A stretch of DNA of 64,000 nt from Nitzschia sp. pyKryTriq1 (lineage: Eukaryota > Bacillariophyta > Bacillariophyceae > Bacillariales > Bacillariaceae), in contig OY101129.1 of NCBI GenBank assembly GCA_956465555.1, forward strand, positions 744,001 through 808,000, given 5' to 3'. The translations under genes were made by a program, and so were the position numbers. This document shows positions 29,089-39,352 of this stretch, piece after piece (positions within the stretch are counted from its first letter, which is position 1; every line of letters starts with the position of its first letter). The notes beneath the pieces are model-generated. The model had not been told where the DNA came from and ran no database searches. It was given only the letters and a program-made list of their open reading frames with translations.

Positions 29089-32000
29089 ACCGTGTGCAAA
29101 TTGCAGGCCTGGTGTGGTGGACTGATCATCCACTGCCTCCTCGAAATCTCCACCGCGCAAAGGTGATAGACCTGGACTGTCGAAAAAAATACCATTGCTG
29201 CAGTACAGATGATGAGAGTTGGCTTCAAAGTTCTCGAGGAATGGCTGGGTGGGCCTCCGACTCCCTGTGTTTGAGACACTCTCCACACCCCCGACAAGAA
29301 AGCTTGCGACGGCAAGGCCGACGGTGAAGAATCTTCCTCGAGGTGAGGCCCCGCTACGTGCAAGAGAAGTCAGAACTTTGTTTTTTCCTTGGTTCACCAC
29401 TGGCTGTAGGCCCAGAGGGTTTTGGAGCGGGATGTGTTTTTTGTGAATGATGTGGCGCTTCTTTCCCAATGCGCCGAGACTGTGTAGTTCAATGGTCGTC
29501 GGATGACCCGAGTTCTCCCTTTCGTGGATATTCTCGGGAATAGACCAGTGCGAAAAGCTGGCAGATTGAATTTTCACCGGATGGGATTTCTTGGGTGGAA
29601 ATAGTCTCTTTGGAAGGGAGTGCTGCTGCGGCTGGTGGCCTTTTGAAGAGTGATTCTTCTTGCCAGTCGACATAGCAACTTCGAAGCGGTTTTTCTCGAG
29701 CCTTGATGGTAGATTAAGGCGGGGGTCGGGAAGCGTAGGATTCCAGAAGGTGGAAACCAATGGAACTTCCACTTCAAATTTGGCATAACTTTTGACTGCT
29801 GTGCCGTCTTTGGTTCTGGCGATTTTCTCGAAGGGGCGGACAGTCAAGCTGATCGGCTGATCCTCGGGAATCATCAAGCCTCCAGTTCCCGACAAGCCCT
29901 CGCCTGTAAGGAACTGTCGTGATATTGCTTCTTTTCTGTTTCTCCAAGCTGCAGCCTCCTTATCGCTCCAATAGCGCGGCTCATTCTGTCCTCTTATGGT
30001 CGTTGTTTCATTGGACACTGAAGTAACAAATCCTTCAAGGAAATACGGGTAGTTGATGAAGACACTACTGCCGATCAGTTTAGGGGCAAGATCTTCAATG
30101 GGAGGCAATGGTGGCATCATATTCGCCATCGCCAAACAGGATGTTTTGTAGCGGCTTCTTGAGCTGAACACATCAATTCCAAGCTTGCGACGCCAGAGAG
30201 TCTGAACGGGAGCAAGTCGGAGCGATCCATATCCTGGGAGAGGGATAGTTACACCTGGGAGCAACTTGGGTTCTAGCACAGGTTTATCATGGGGCTGAAA
30301 ATTGACAGAGGAGGCAGAAAGAGGTATCGCCTTGGCTGTACAATTTTCCAACCCCACTAGCCCTTCGGAGTCACCAATACCAGCAAGTGATTCGACATGA
30401 CTTGGGTCGTACTCAAACACCACCGCTTCTCCCAGTGAGTTACGTGCGCGTTCCTCCTCCGTAAGCTCGCTTTCGTCGACAGTCGCTGCCACTTCCAGGA
30501 GACGTCGGGAATCGATAAACGGAAGAAGCGTCACCGCCTCCCATGGCCACCGCTTGCCGTTTAAATCCACAGTGAAGGATTCGGGATAAAAATCGATGAT
30601 AGGAGAATCCGGGTCCGTCATGAATCTACGATAAGGTTTGGGCAAGTTGTGTGCTTGAGAAGGTGGCATGCATCCCATGAGCTGCTCAAATGGTCGAAGA
30701 GGTGCCCCTAGTCTGCCCTCGAAGCTCACGTCTTGTAAAATTTCATCGAGATTCACCAAATCGCTAAGCATCGGGCCTGCAGATCAAAACATAAGAATGA
30801 GTTCAGCGAGTCGTCGACCAACTAGTATGACATGGCTCGGTTACGCTTACCATAGTGATACGGAAAGTACCATTCCCAAGATACGCAACCTTCGTAGTAA
30901 TATTTCAAATTCCAAACGAGCCCTTCAATGTACGCCTTTCTCAAAGCCAAATGTTTTTCTTCATCAAAGGGTGTAAATTGGAATTTATCGTAGTAGTAGC
31001 GGCCTTTCAGATCCTGGTCGTTTAAGCCGGCAGCCTTCCAGCTACCGGGCAACGAATCATCCTCTTGCTCTCCACTCAAGGAATTTTGTAGGAGATTTCC
31101 CAGTCGTGATATGAGACCCTCTTCAGACTCTTTGGAATCATCATTTGGTTGAAATTCTCCAGTCATAACAGGACTGAAGGAATCGCGAATATCGAAACGC
31201 ATTGTGTCTCCAGACTCGTTGTCTTGGATCCCCTTCGTTGATGAGTCATCCCCGCCGCCTCTGACTGAGACCCCATTGGATTGAGCGAGCTGCATTTGTT
31301 CCCGTATAATCATTTCTCGATATGCTGCTCGGTCCGATTCCTCTTTGCGTGCCACCAACCTCGCATCGGGAACATGGGAATCTAATCCGAACTTCTTGGC
31401 GACACGTTGGATCCGTTTGTGCTCGCCGGGGGCAGCCTGCTTTTTCTTGTCATAATAAGTGACTTCATGGTTCCCCACTGCCGCCAAAAATTCTTCGAGC
31501 CGTCTACCTGAAACAATATTTCCAGCATTCGTCAAATAGGGCATGGCCTGAACTCCCTTCTCTTGATCTTCTTGCAACCATTTCGCACGGCATTCCTTGT
31601 ATGTGTGAAAGAGCAAATCGAAAGCATGATCGGCAATATCCAAGGCTGGCATATGGGGCAAAAAATCATTCCCCACAAAAAAAGTCATGAACACAAAGTC
31701 ATCAATGGTACGTTCCAGATCGTATGGACTTGTCGAAAGGACGTTTGCTGTTTCGAATTCGAAGGCCAAGTAATCCCTCAAGACTCCCATATGCAAGAAT
31801 TCGAAATGGGCATTGTGTAGGTATGAATCCAATCCACTGCCGCTGTTGCCGTTAGTATCACTGATGTTGTTGTCGTTCTTTGTGCTGTTTGAACCAGCAA
31901 AGTGTGCTGTTGTCACTCGCTTCTTGGTCATGTTGAAGATGACACGTTCTCGTAACAGCACTAGATTTGGCTCGTGCGTTGCCAATCCTAACATGATCAA

Positions 32001-33038
32001 GTCTCCATCTTGTCCCATAATACAATGGCGTAGATTTGGGTTATAGTCGGGACGTCTTTTTTCTGCTCGAATAAAATCCATAATTTTGTGTTCACCCTCC
32101 CCAGGGACATTAGGACCAGAGAAGATGATGGTCAACTTCTGCCACTTGGGATCGGTGCTGACCTTGTACTTGACAAAGTGTTCCAAATGACGAGTGAATT
32201 CTTGGAAGAAGGGAGTACCAGGAGTGATAGCGTTGTTGTGAAACGGTTCAACGTCGTTTTCGCCGTCTGCTTGATCGTAACCAATTTTGCTGTGAGACGT
32301 CGATGAGCTACTGTCGGAGGGAGCAGTCGCTTCAAATTTGCCCTTGAAACGGCCGGGGGTGACTTCTTGAAGCTTATCACCCTTTGAAGCCGAAGTGGAT
32401 GCATTTTCCGTGTCTATTCCTCCACCAAACACGAACGAAAAGCCATCATCCATCGAAAATGGCGTCGCGTCGTCGTCGGATCGTCCTCCGACCAGTAGAG
32501 ACCGCTCTTCAGCCAGGCGCTGTTCCTCTTCTCGTGCCATTTTCTGGGCATGAGCTTCGTATATATTTGTTTCAATCTGTCCTTCCATTCCGCTTCTATA
32601 CCGTCTAGAGCGTTGCTGGTTCAGCTTTGCCCGAGGTGCCACTCCATCGATCGCCATATAGACAAGCTGATTCGGTTGGACGATGTCACCAACTAGTCGA
32701 TCCAAGTAATAGCACACGTTGCGAAAAATCTCTTCGCGACTTATTTTGGCACTTCCGGATGTCGACGATTCCACGGCACCATCCGCATCGGCGCTTTCGT
32801 CGTCTTCCAGATTGTTGTTGTGCGAGCAGCCGTGAATGATCCCGTTAAAGTCGATGTACAATCGATCGACTTCGGGGGCCAGCCCACACGTACTCAGTGG
32901 GTCGGGGTACTCGAGCGGTTGAGGAGGAGGGCGGCCAAAATAGCGCTCACAAGTATCATTCTCAGGTAAGCTTCCAAAGCGCTGGTTAATCTTTGGGTAG
33001 CGTTCCGATAACCAGCGAAAGAATTTCGGGACTCCCAT
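28489..33038 (-). CDS. XRN-family 5'-3' exoribonuclease joined in frame to 20S proteasome subunit beta5
   Basis: Two exons (33038..30851, 30776..28489) give one 1491-codon frame; the 74-nt intron 30850..30777 (GTAAGC...CTGCAG) restores the XRN motif YFPYHYGPMLSDL. Residues 1-1095 are an XRN exonuclease: MGVPKFFRWLSERYP, YIDFNGIIHGCSH, MAIDGVAPRAKLNQQRSRR, the catalytic acidic run GQDGDLIMLGLATHEPN, GNDFLPHMPALDI, and PFEQLMGCMPP; a later part (GSSVFINYPYFLEGFV) fits the XRN1 SH3/Tudor-like domains. No stop intervenes before beta5. A linker (residues 1098-1292) follows, then a complete mature beta5 of 199 residues starting at Thr1293 in FAHG|TTTLSF, with catalytic Thr1, Asp17 and Lys33. Beta5 normally has a propeptide removed before Thr1. 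Either a real fusion is cleaved on assembly, or beta5 starts at the only linker Met (codon at 29673-29671). Confidence 0.85.
30777..30850 (-). other. Intron of the XRN part
   Basis: It reads GTAAGCGTAACC...GATCTGCAG on the minus strand and splits a Gly codon. Removal joins YYEGCVSWEWYFPYHY to GPMLSDL, as in XRN proteins. Confidence 0.88.
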
Positions 33039-33805
33039 GATCGATTACAGGTAGTATGAAGTACGGTGGATATGATTTATGTGAATTATGTGAGGAAAGA
33101 TCAAGTGCTGAGGAGTTGTTTCCCCCACTCGGAAAGAAAATCGGTGATGCTGTAGAATAGAAGGGATACGTCTGATGGCTGCGTTAACAATGAGCAAGCA
33201 TCTCGCGTTCCATCCTTGTGTCAGAGCACAACACATCATGGTCAAAAAGAAAAACAAGCGAAAAAGGACAAATATTCGAGAGTCGAGAGAGAGCACGCAA
33301 TCCGATGGATCCGGTTGGATCGAAGTGATCATCTCTGATGGATGGACGCACGGGCGGAGGGAAGGCGCTAAATCAGCGGCTAGCCGAACGCAGGGCAGGC
33401 AGCCGAAGTTCGAGAAGACTAACATGATCCTGCCTGTCGAAAGACTACAGAATATCATATCCAAGTCCACAAGAGTTGAACTCCTCGCTTTAGATCCAAA
33501 CGCAAGCAGAGATACGATGCATACAGTAGTCTTTCCTCTACGAAGGAGAAGGCGTTCATGATTTGGTGATTACGACAGCAAGAAGTAGTCCTCGCTTGCC
33601 ACCAGCATGAAGCTAGTATTATTTTAAAAGTCATAGTGGGTATACTTCAGAGTGGCAACAGTTGCAATATGAATGATTATTTCTCAAAACGTGCAAATTT
33701 TAGGTGTTTTCCCGATATATTATAGTGCGTCTAGTTGAAGGATTGATTCACTCATTCCTTCAATTCATGACCTTGGTGGTGGTAGAACAATAGTCACTGG
33801 ACTGT
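33039..33805. other. Spacer between XRN gene and 4-TM gene
   Basis: About 770 bp: the promoter side of the XRN gene and the 3' side of the 4-TM gene. A plus-strand open frame at 33175-33561 lacks protein-like features and is not annotated. The part 33600-33770 is AT-rich. Confidence 0.45.
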
Positions 33806-34444
33806 TTAGCAACACGCAGTTGTATCCTCGTCATCGATGCTCTCATCCCTTCCCAGATCATAACAGAAGACCATGAGATAACAAAGGACCAAATCCACCC
33901 CAACCGTAGCTGCAATAGGAACAAATGGGATGGGGAATCCAAGGTAGACATCGATCATGGTCCAGGCAACGAAAGCACCGAGAACAATTCCGACCAGAAA
34001 GTACACACCAAGAATAAAGACCGATCGTCTCTGTACTTGAGCTTGATACTGGAGACGAATGAACGCCATTCCATTCCTGGTCATTGTGCACGTGAAAGCC
34101 ACCCAGATCAAAACATAGATGACGAGATCCACCTGTGTCAAAACAGACAAGATGCCGTAAACGAACCAGTCACTTTCCGAATCTGTTTTTGGCATTTCAC
34201 CATACTGCGTGAGCATGAACGCATAAGCACCGAGAGATATAACCTGGATTAGGAACCCAGTAGCAATACCGAACAGAACAATCGCCGTGCACGAAGCCTT
34301 GACGGACGGAGATTTTGTTGTCGACGATTCCTCGTCTCCCATCGAGACCTCATCGCGGAGAAGAGGTTGTGTAATCATAGATCTGACATCGTCGTCCTCA
34401 TCCGGGTTGAATTCAATGGCAGTAAAAACAGAAAGCGGCAACAT
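33806..34444 (-). CDS. Four-TM membrane protein of unknown function
   Basis: A single-exon gene of 212 residues. A 50-residue acidic and Ser/Thr-rich N-terminus precedes hydrophobic segments at about 51-75 (CTAIVLFGIATGFLIQVISLGAYAF), 93-117 (YGILSVLTQVDLVIYVLIWVAF), 141-165 (SVFILGVYFLVGIVLGAFVAW) and 172-195 (FPIPFVPIAATVGVDLVLCYL). The tail is acidic and ends ACC. No family signature is recognised. Both termini are likely cytosolic. The start codon sits in AACATGTTGCCG, with a purine at -3. Confidence 0.65.
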   Translation of the reverse strand: MLPLSVFTAIEFNPDEDDDVRSMITQPLLRDEVSMGDEESSTTKSPSVKASCTAIVLFGIATGFLIQVISLGAYAFMLTQYGEMPKTDSESDWFVYGILSVLTQVDLVIYVLIWVAFTCTMTRNGMAFIRLQYQAQVQRRSVFILGVYFLVGIVLGAFVAWTMIDVYLGFPIPFVPIAATVGVDLVLCYLMVFCYDLGRDESIDDEDTTACC

Positions 34445-35415
34445 GGTCTATTGTTTTGTTGCTGGTTGCGTCTTGTTCGATTGTGGTAATATCAGCAAGA
34501 TGGGAATTCCTTTATCGTGAAGAAACACTTTGTTGTGTGTTGATGGTTGATGCCAACGTGAGCTGAAGGATCCGTCCTCTCATGCGTTGCGCAGTCTTTT
34601 TTGTCGTGCACCTTTCATGTGTATCTGCCGCGCGTTATGGTATTTACGGGTTTAGATGTCGTATTCATGTCTTAGAGTATTGAATAGTATACTTCTATGA
34701 AGGTATGCATACTTTGGGAAAGTTTCCCACCAACGTTCCACGCCACGCTTCCCCTAAATACCGATGATACCCCAAAATATCAAATAATGGAGCTCCTCTT
34801 GGCGTTGAGCGAGCTGTGGTCTGTAGTATTATGTGGTAGTACCGTACCGCCGTGCCGGTCCATACCGGTATACATAAGACCACTACTACTAGCTAGTAGT
34901 AGTATCGTACTCCCACAACAACGTACAGTACTAACTACTACTACTAGAGGTAGACCGGACCTAATACAGTAGGTCTATTTCCAGCATTGTTGCGTCCCTC
35001 GTTTTGACTGTAAAATCGCAGTTATCACTACAACTTCGAGAGAGGGAACAATATCAATATAATATTGGTGAAATCTCCTCCTACTAGCTACTACTACTAT
35101 TAGAAGAGCATCACTTTCATCGAGGAGGTAGGGCATTAGTATTTTCAAACAGAAGCCCAGAGAAGTAGCTAGTAGGGAATCTCCTTTCTCCTCACGTGAA
35201 TGTAACAGGAATCAATATGATTCGTCGAACTTGATTGTAGCACAGGATAAAACTTCTTCTAGCGGTGGCGGCGTCAACCATACAGTACATGGTGACGCGA
35301 AAAGTAGCCTCGACGACGATCATGCCGATGAAGCGTCAGCGCTCTTGACGCCTTTCCGTGGAGGACTTGGTTCTTAGCGTTGTACTAGTAGCAACTTGTT
35401 ACTGGAGGAGACACA
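34445..35415. other. Spacer with CTA/TAG palindromes and GTAC runs
   Basis: About 970 bp without a supported gene. The part 34830-34975 is dense in GTACCG, CCGGTA and CTACTACTAG. It includes a 22-bp perfect palindrome at 34882-34903 centred on AGCT. More CTACTA runs lie at 35080-35102. Confidence 0.55.
34882..34903. repeat. 22-bp perfect palindrome of CTA/TAG triplets
   Basis: The left arm is ACTACTACTAG and the right arm is its exact reverse complement CTAGTAGTAGT, centred at 34892/34893. It can form a hairpin or cruciform. Confidence 0.9.
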
Positions 35416-36393
35416 TCAGTCTCTTGTATTCATCCTTTTCAGGACGGCCTTCGTAACATCTCCAAATTCATAGTCCTTCTTCCCAGTTATCTTGAATATG
35501 ATAGTTTCCATCTCCTCGGATGATAAATCTTTTGTGTTCTTCTTTCTTTGAAACTTCTTATGTAGTTTGGTAACGCTGGTTACGTTCACCCCTTCTTTTT
35601 GAACTTGTACTGCTTTGGATGAACCTGCTTTACGTATGGTTCTTTGTTTTTTGTACCTGGAAATCGTAGCTTGTGTCAAATCTCCAAATCGATAGTCTTC
35701 TTTTCCGGTGTAGCGAGCTACTATAGTTTTTGTGATATCACCCACCTCGTAAGCCTCTTTACCCGTGAACATGCACACTTCCGAAGATATTCGTTCCCCG
35801 AGCTCTCGAGCGACAGAGTATATCACCTCGGGTCGATGGATGCTCACTTCGAGTAAAAAAAGAAGTATATTGGGGGGAAGGCGACGCAGCACGGGTCCCT
35901 CTAGTTTCATATTCAGAACGAATCGAATGGCAATTACTGCACAGCTGGCTTTGATAGAGTATAGAATACCACCGATTATAAAAAAGAAATTGCGGATTCG
36001 GTCTCGTAAAGTGGATGGTTGCTTGTTGCTGTTGTTGACCGCGCTGTCATCCTCTTGGTTGGCCTTTTGAAGCGCCTCAAAGACTTGTTCTCTCTCAACT
36101 TGCCGGATATTTTGGATCGTTTGATTGCGGAATTTGGTCACCGAAATATCCGGCGAAGGAGATGGTCTTTGATGAATTGCATTTGCTCTAGTGAAAAAGC
36201 CCAAAGCCGAGGAAATAGTCAGAGCGATCAACACCAATGCTAGAAACTGGTTTCTCAACGATTTTTTCATTGTCTGGGCTTTCAGCAGTCTACGAACTCG
36301 TATACGATTATTTGAGTCGTCACTTGGGGCGTGGGCGGACTGGATTGTCTTTGAGGCCGGAAATCCAAGATACAAAGTAGTGTGCCTCTGCAT
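35416..36393 (-). CDS. Signal-anchored protein with TGK-x2-Y-x-FGD repeats
   Basis: A single-exon frame of 325 residues; the Met at codon 42 (36270) is the likelier start because it begins a clear signal sequence (MKKSLRNQFLALVLIALTIS followed by SALGFFTRAN). With the Phe after the cleavage site this could be a plastid presequence. A second hydrophobic stretch (FFFIIGGILYSIKASCAVIAI) is at about residues 135-156. The C-terminal third has three similar units: FTGKEAYEVGDITKTIVARY, YTGKEDYRFGDLTQATISRY and ITGKKDYEFGDVTKAVLKRM. The shared core is TGK-x2-Y-x-(F/V)GD-(I/L/V)-T. I do not recognise a function; similar motifs occur in algal and plant proteins, but that is from memory. Confidence 0.68.
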   Translation of the reverse strand: MQRHTTLYLGFPASKTIQSAHAPSDDSNNRIRVRRLLKAQTMKKSLRNQFLALVLIALTISSALGFFTRANAIHQRPSPSPDISVTKFRNQTIQNIRQVEREQVFEALQKANQEDDSAVNNSNKQPSTLRDRIRNFFFIIGGILYSIKASCAVIAIRFVLNMKLEGPVLRRLPPNILLFLLEVSIHRPEVIYSVARELGERISSEVCMFTGKEAYEVGDITKTIVARYTGKEDYRFGDLTQATISRYKKQRTIRKAGSSKAVQVQKEGVNVTSVTKLHKKFQRKKNTKDLSSEEMETIIFKITGKKDYEFGDVTKAVLKRMNTRD

Positions 36394-36612
36394 TGTGTGA
36401 CCTTGAAGATGAAACGAGGTGGAGGGTGCGAAGCGCTAAATAGAGTCGAGGGTGCGGAGGGTGGGAGGGCTCATCTTTTGGTTGGGGTTTGCTTTCTCGT
36501 ACCGGTAGTGTACCAGTACCGGGTTTTACAGTACATACCGGTACTGTTATGTAGTTGCTGTGTGCTGTGTGTTCGGCAACTTCAGCAATCGTAGGGAGGG
36601 TGCTTCACTAAT

Positions 36613-36647
36613 TTACTTAACGAAATCATTCTCAATACGTTAAGTAA
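36613..36647. repeat. Inverted repeat TTACTTAACG/CGTTAAGTAA
   Basis: Two perfect 10-nt arms (36613-36622 and 36638-36647) are separated by 15 nt. It lies immediately left of the GAACTGCCTC hairpin. Confidence 0.85.
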
Positions 36648-36656
36648 TGGCGAATA

Positions 36657-36706
36657 GTGAGGCAGTTCGTTCCGAACTGCCTCAGTTCTTTGACGAACTG
36701 CCTCAC
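36657..36706. repeat. Nested hairpin built on GAGGCAGTTCG
   Basis: GAGGCAGTTCG (36659-36669) is followed after TTC by its exact complement CGAACTGCCTC (36673-36683). A second complement, CGAACTGCCTCAC (36694-36706), pairs over 13 bp with GTGAGGCAGTTCG (36657-36669). Two competing stems are therefore possible. Both flanking genes start away from it, so it is not a shared 3' end. Confidence 0.9.
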
Positions 36707-37456
36707 CTAACTTGAGCTTGTGATTGGCTATCTAGAGCTCGCCGAGGAATCATCGTCGTCATCAATAACGCTCGTCCTCAATAACGCTCGCGTCATCATA
36801 ACGCTCTATGCGTCTTTCTTTTATGCGCTTTCTTTCTCAATTGTATTCGTACTCGTAATGTAATGTTCATGATCATGAAGACAGACAATGGACGATGCTT
36901 CCAAATAATCATGAACAATCCTTACATCAACAAAGATAGAAGTTATAAGTCAAAAACATAAATACGAGAAGACATACACAATAAACGAGAAGACATATGG
37001 TACAGGAGAAAAAGACAAGAGTCTTGATAAGCTTACTCTTTTACAGAAGCAACACTTGATAAGCTAAAAATACCATTTACTGCGATATACAAATAACGTG
37101 GTTGATCTTTCGTAACACCCGCCCACCGCCTCCCTTTTTTCCGCATGCGCGCTGCGATGCGCGATGCGCGCTTACGCGCGCTTTTTTTCTGGTCCCTACA
37201 GCCCGAAAATTTGCCGTGTGTTCTTCGTTCCGACCTCATTCGCATTGCCGCGCGGAAGAAAGGAATCTGGAATCTCGAGCTCTCCTCGAAACGCAAAATC
37301 CGCAAAACCTTCAGCGTCCACCAAAAACACAACAACGCGACAGCTCCTTATATTTTCTGGCTTGACATAATATGGATCATTTTTCTTTGTTGTTGTCTTT
37401 ATTGACACTACTCGGTAATACTTAAAAGCCCTCTTTGATCCACGACGACCAGCATC

Positions 37457-39352
37457 ATGGGAAAACAAGGACGAAAAAAGCAACGCCAAAAGCATCGAAA
37501 GCAACCACACACGAATGAGTCGCCCGACAATCCGGCGAGCACAAGCTCCCGCCCTGCCGTGAATCCTGCGTCCGCGATCCATCAACTTCGACATGCCGAC
37601 CCAAAAATCCGTCAAAATGCTTTGGTGGCCCTGCAAGCCACCGTGCTGCACAATTCTTCGAAACGGGTCAGTGTGGAGGTTCTGCAGGCTGTGCGGGAAC
37701 AAGTTATGGATGCGAATTTAGAATGTGCCAGTGCGGCTGCCGAATGTCTCGCTCAGTACCTCTCCTATACTCCCAATATTGAGCACCAGGCGGTAACCAC
37801 AGCTAGCTGGACGCCTGTACTGATTGTGCGGCTGGAACAATGCCTCAAGGCCATTCAAATGAAGGCGGACAATAAAGTGAAACTGTGGTATGCCGTGGCG
37901 GCTCCCTGCACAAAAGCTTTGTGTAAATTGGTGGAACTCAATGAACGAGCTTTGGAACAAATAATTATGAATACCAGCACAATGCAAACAGATTCCTTTT
38001 TGGCGACTATTTTGGGAATCTTGCACGTCACAACGACATTTGAAAAAACGACAGATCTTCGTTGGAATGATTGGGTAGAAGAGACTGCTGCCTATGCGGC
38101 CCGAACATTGCATTCCTCTCTCGACGAAAACCCCGAGTTGGCAGAACGTATCAACTCGACACAAACTACGACAACCGATGCCGCATGGTCCCAGCTGCTT
38201 TCGGCACTCCCCGATTTGGCGAAACTCCATATCTGTGGATCGTTGATCAGCATGTATCAAATGGTTCCTGCAACATGGCAAAGTTCCTTGTTGGTTGAGC
38301 ATGTCTTGCCGTGTTTGACCAGAAGTCTGCTGGTGCAGCCCGAACAACTTCAAGCCTTGGAGCAAGATTTTGCGCAGGCTGTGGCTCTGAGAAAAACCCA
38401 GCAGGAAGATGAAAAACTAGAGGAAGATATTGTGCGCAAGATTGAAGAGCGCAAGGAACCGGCCCGAATCATTGCCCGACGACAAAAAGAAGTGGAACGT
38501 GGATCGAAAGCTGTGATCACGGAAGAAGATACCAAAGACGGTGAGCAGGCCATGGACGACGCTCTTGTAGCATGGAGTGGGATTATCATGCCGCTACAAG
38601 TGACTCTCGAAATAACTGCCAACTTCTTGAGTTGTTTCATCCAAGACGACGATGCGATGGACGATAATGGACAAAGAGACGAAGACATGCATCAAGCGTT
38701 GGTGTCAGCCCGTTTGGCAGAAGCTTTGCTGACAACGTTCCAGGGCCTCTGTTCCTATCAGGACAGTCGTGGTGATATTCCGAAGGAGCGTGAAGCCCTT
38801 TCAGATGATTTGGAGGAAAGCATTTCCAAATGTGCAGCCTGTATCACGAACTGTGTTCTGAGCCAGGTCTTGGAGCAAACGAACTTTGATGCTACTTGGC
38901 AGATGCTCCGCCTCCACGTGAATTCCACCGGCGTCAGTAGTATCCTTGTGGTACTTATGCAGCAAGGGTTTCCCTTTCCTGCACAAGATACGGGTTTGAT
39001 GCAACAACTGTTGCATTCATCTTCCGAAGAAAGCCAAAGAAATGGAGTTTGTGTGCTGGCGATCATGCTCAATGATCCACGGCATTCCGTACAGGTAGTG
39101 GCAGACGCTGCTCAAGAGCTTTTGCGCCTGTTGAAGCAAGGCGAAAGTCTTGCCAAGATCGAAGCGCTAAATGCCATCATGGATCTTTGGGGTCAAGATG
39201 ATTTCCACCCACAGATCTTTGCCAGCCAACAAATGTTACCAACATTCCAGGCTGCCCTGGCATCGTTGTCAACCGACAAGACTCTTGACCCCGAAGCCGA
39301 GGAAGTGTTATTTAATGCTGGTCGCTTTGTGGACTACAAACTCGGACGATAA
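37457..39352 (+). CDS. HEAT-repeat protein, HEATR3/Syo1-like ribosomal-protein import chaperone
   Basis: A single-exon gene of 631 residues. The N-terminus is a basic tail (MGKQGRKKQRQKHRKQP) followed by Ala/Leu-rich helical repeats from about residue 35 (AIHQLRHADPKIRQNALVALQA) to the end. The overall plan, a short basic MGK-KK-R tail then armadillo/HEAT repeats, an acidic and charged insert at about 320-370, and a closing ALNAIMDLWGQDDFHPQIF repeat, resembles Syo1 and human HEATR3. Those proteins import uL18/uL5 with 5S rRNP. The match is by layout and a few motifs, so another HEAT-repeat protein is possible. Confidence 0.62.
   Translation: MGKQGRKKQRQKHRKQPHTNESPDNPASTSSRPAVNPASAIHQLRHADPKIRQNALVALQATVLHNSSKRVSVEVLQAVREQVMDANLECASAAAECLAQYLSYTPNIEHQAVTTASWTPVLIVRLEQCLKAIQMKADNKVKLWYAVAAPCTKALCKLVELNERALEQIIMNTSTMQTDSFLATILGILHVTTTFEKTTDLRWNDWVEETAAYAARTLHSSLDENPELAERINSTQTTTTDAAWSQLLSALPDLAKLHICGSLISMYQMVPATWQSSLLVEHVLPCLTRSLLVQPEQLQALEQDFAQAVALRKTQQEDEKLEEDIVRKIEERKEPARIIARRQKEVERGSKAVITEEDTKDGEQAMDDALVAWSGIIMPLQVTLEITANFLSCFIQDDDAMDDNGQRDEDMHQALVSARLAEALLTTFQGLCSYQDSRGDIPKEREALSDDLEESISKCAACITNCVLSQVLEQTNFDATWQMLRLHVNSTGVSSILVVLMQQGFPFPAQDTGLMQQLLHSSSEESQRNGVCVLAIMLNDPRHSVQVVADAAQELLRLLKQGESLAKIEALNAIMDLWGQDDFHPQIFASQQMLPTFQAALASLSTDKTLDPEAEEVLFNAGRFVDYKLGR

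Larger units (their letters stand above)
36394..37456. promoter_or_regulatory. Divergent spacer with hairpins and short repeats
   Basis: About 1.06 kb between divergent starts. It holds a GTAC/CCGGTA cluster (36498-36546), an inverted repeat TTACTTAACG/CGTTAAGTAA (36613-36647), a triple GAACTGCCTC element (36657-36706), three copies of TAACGCTC (about 36767-36808) and a GCGATGCGCG-rich stretch (37143-37180). No gene is supported. Confidence 0.6.

Noticed and set aside
28489-30771. Treating the beta5 frame as a chance fusion caused by a missed stop
   Set aside because: The frame is open throughout and I saw no strong splice donor in the linker, so I kept the fused model as primary and listed separate translation as the alternative.
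33175-33561. 128-residue basic frame upstream of the XRN gene
   Set aside because: Lies in the promoter side of XRN, low-complexity KKKNKRKR composition, no motif.
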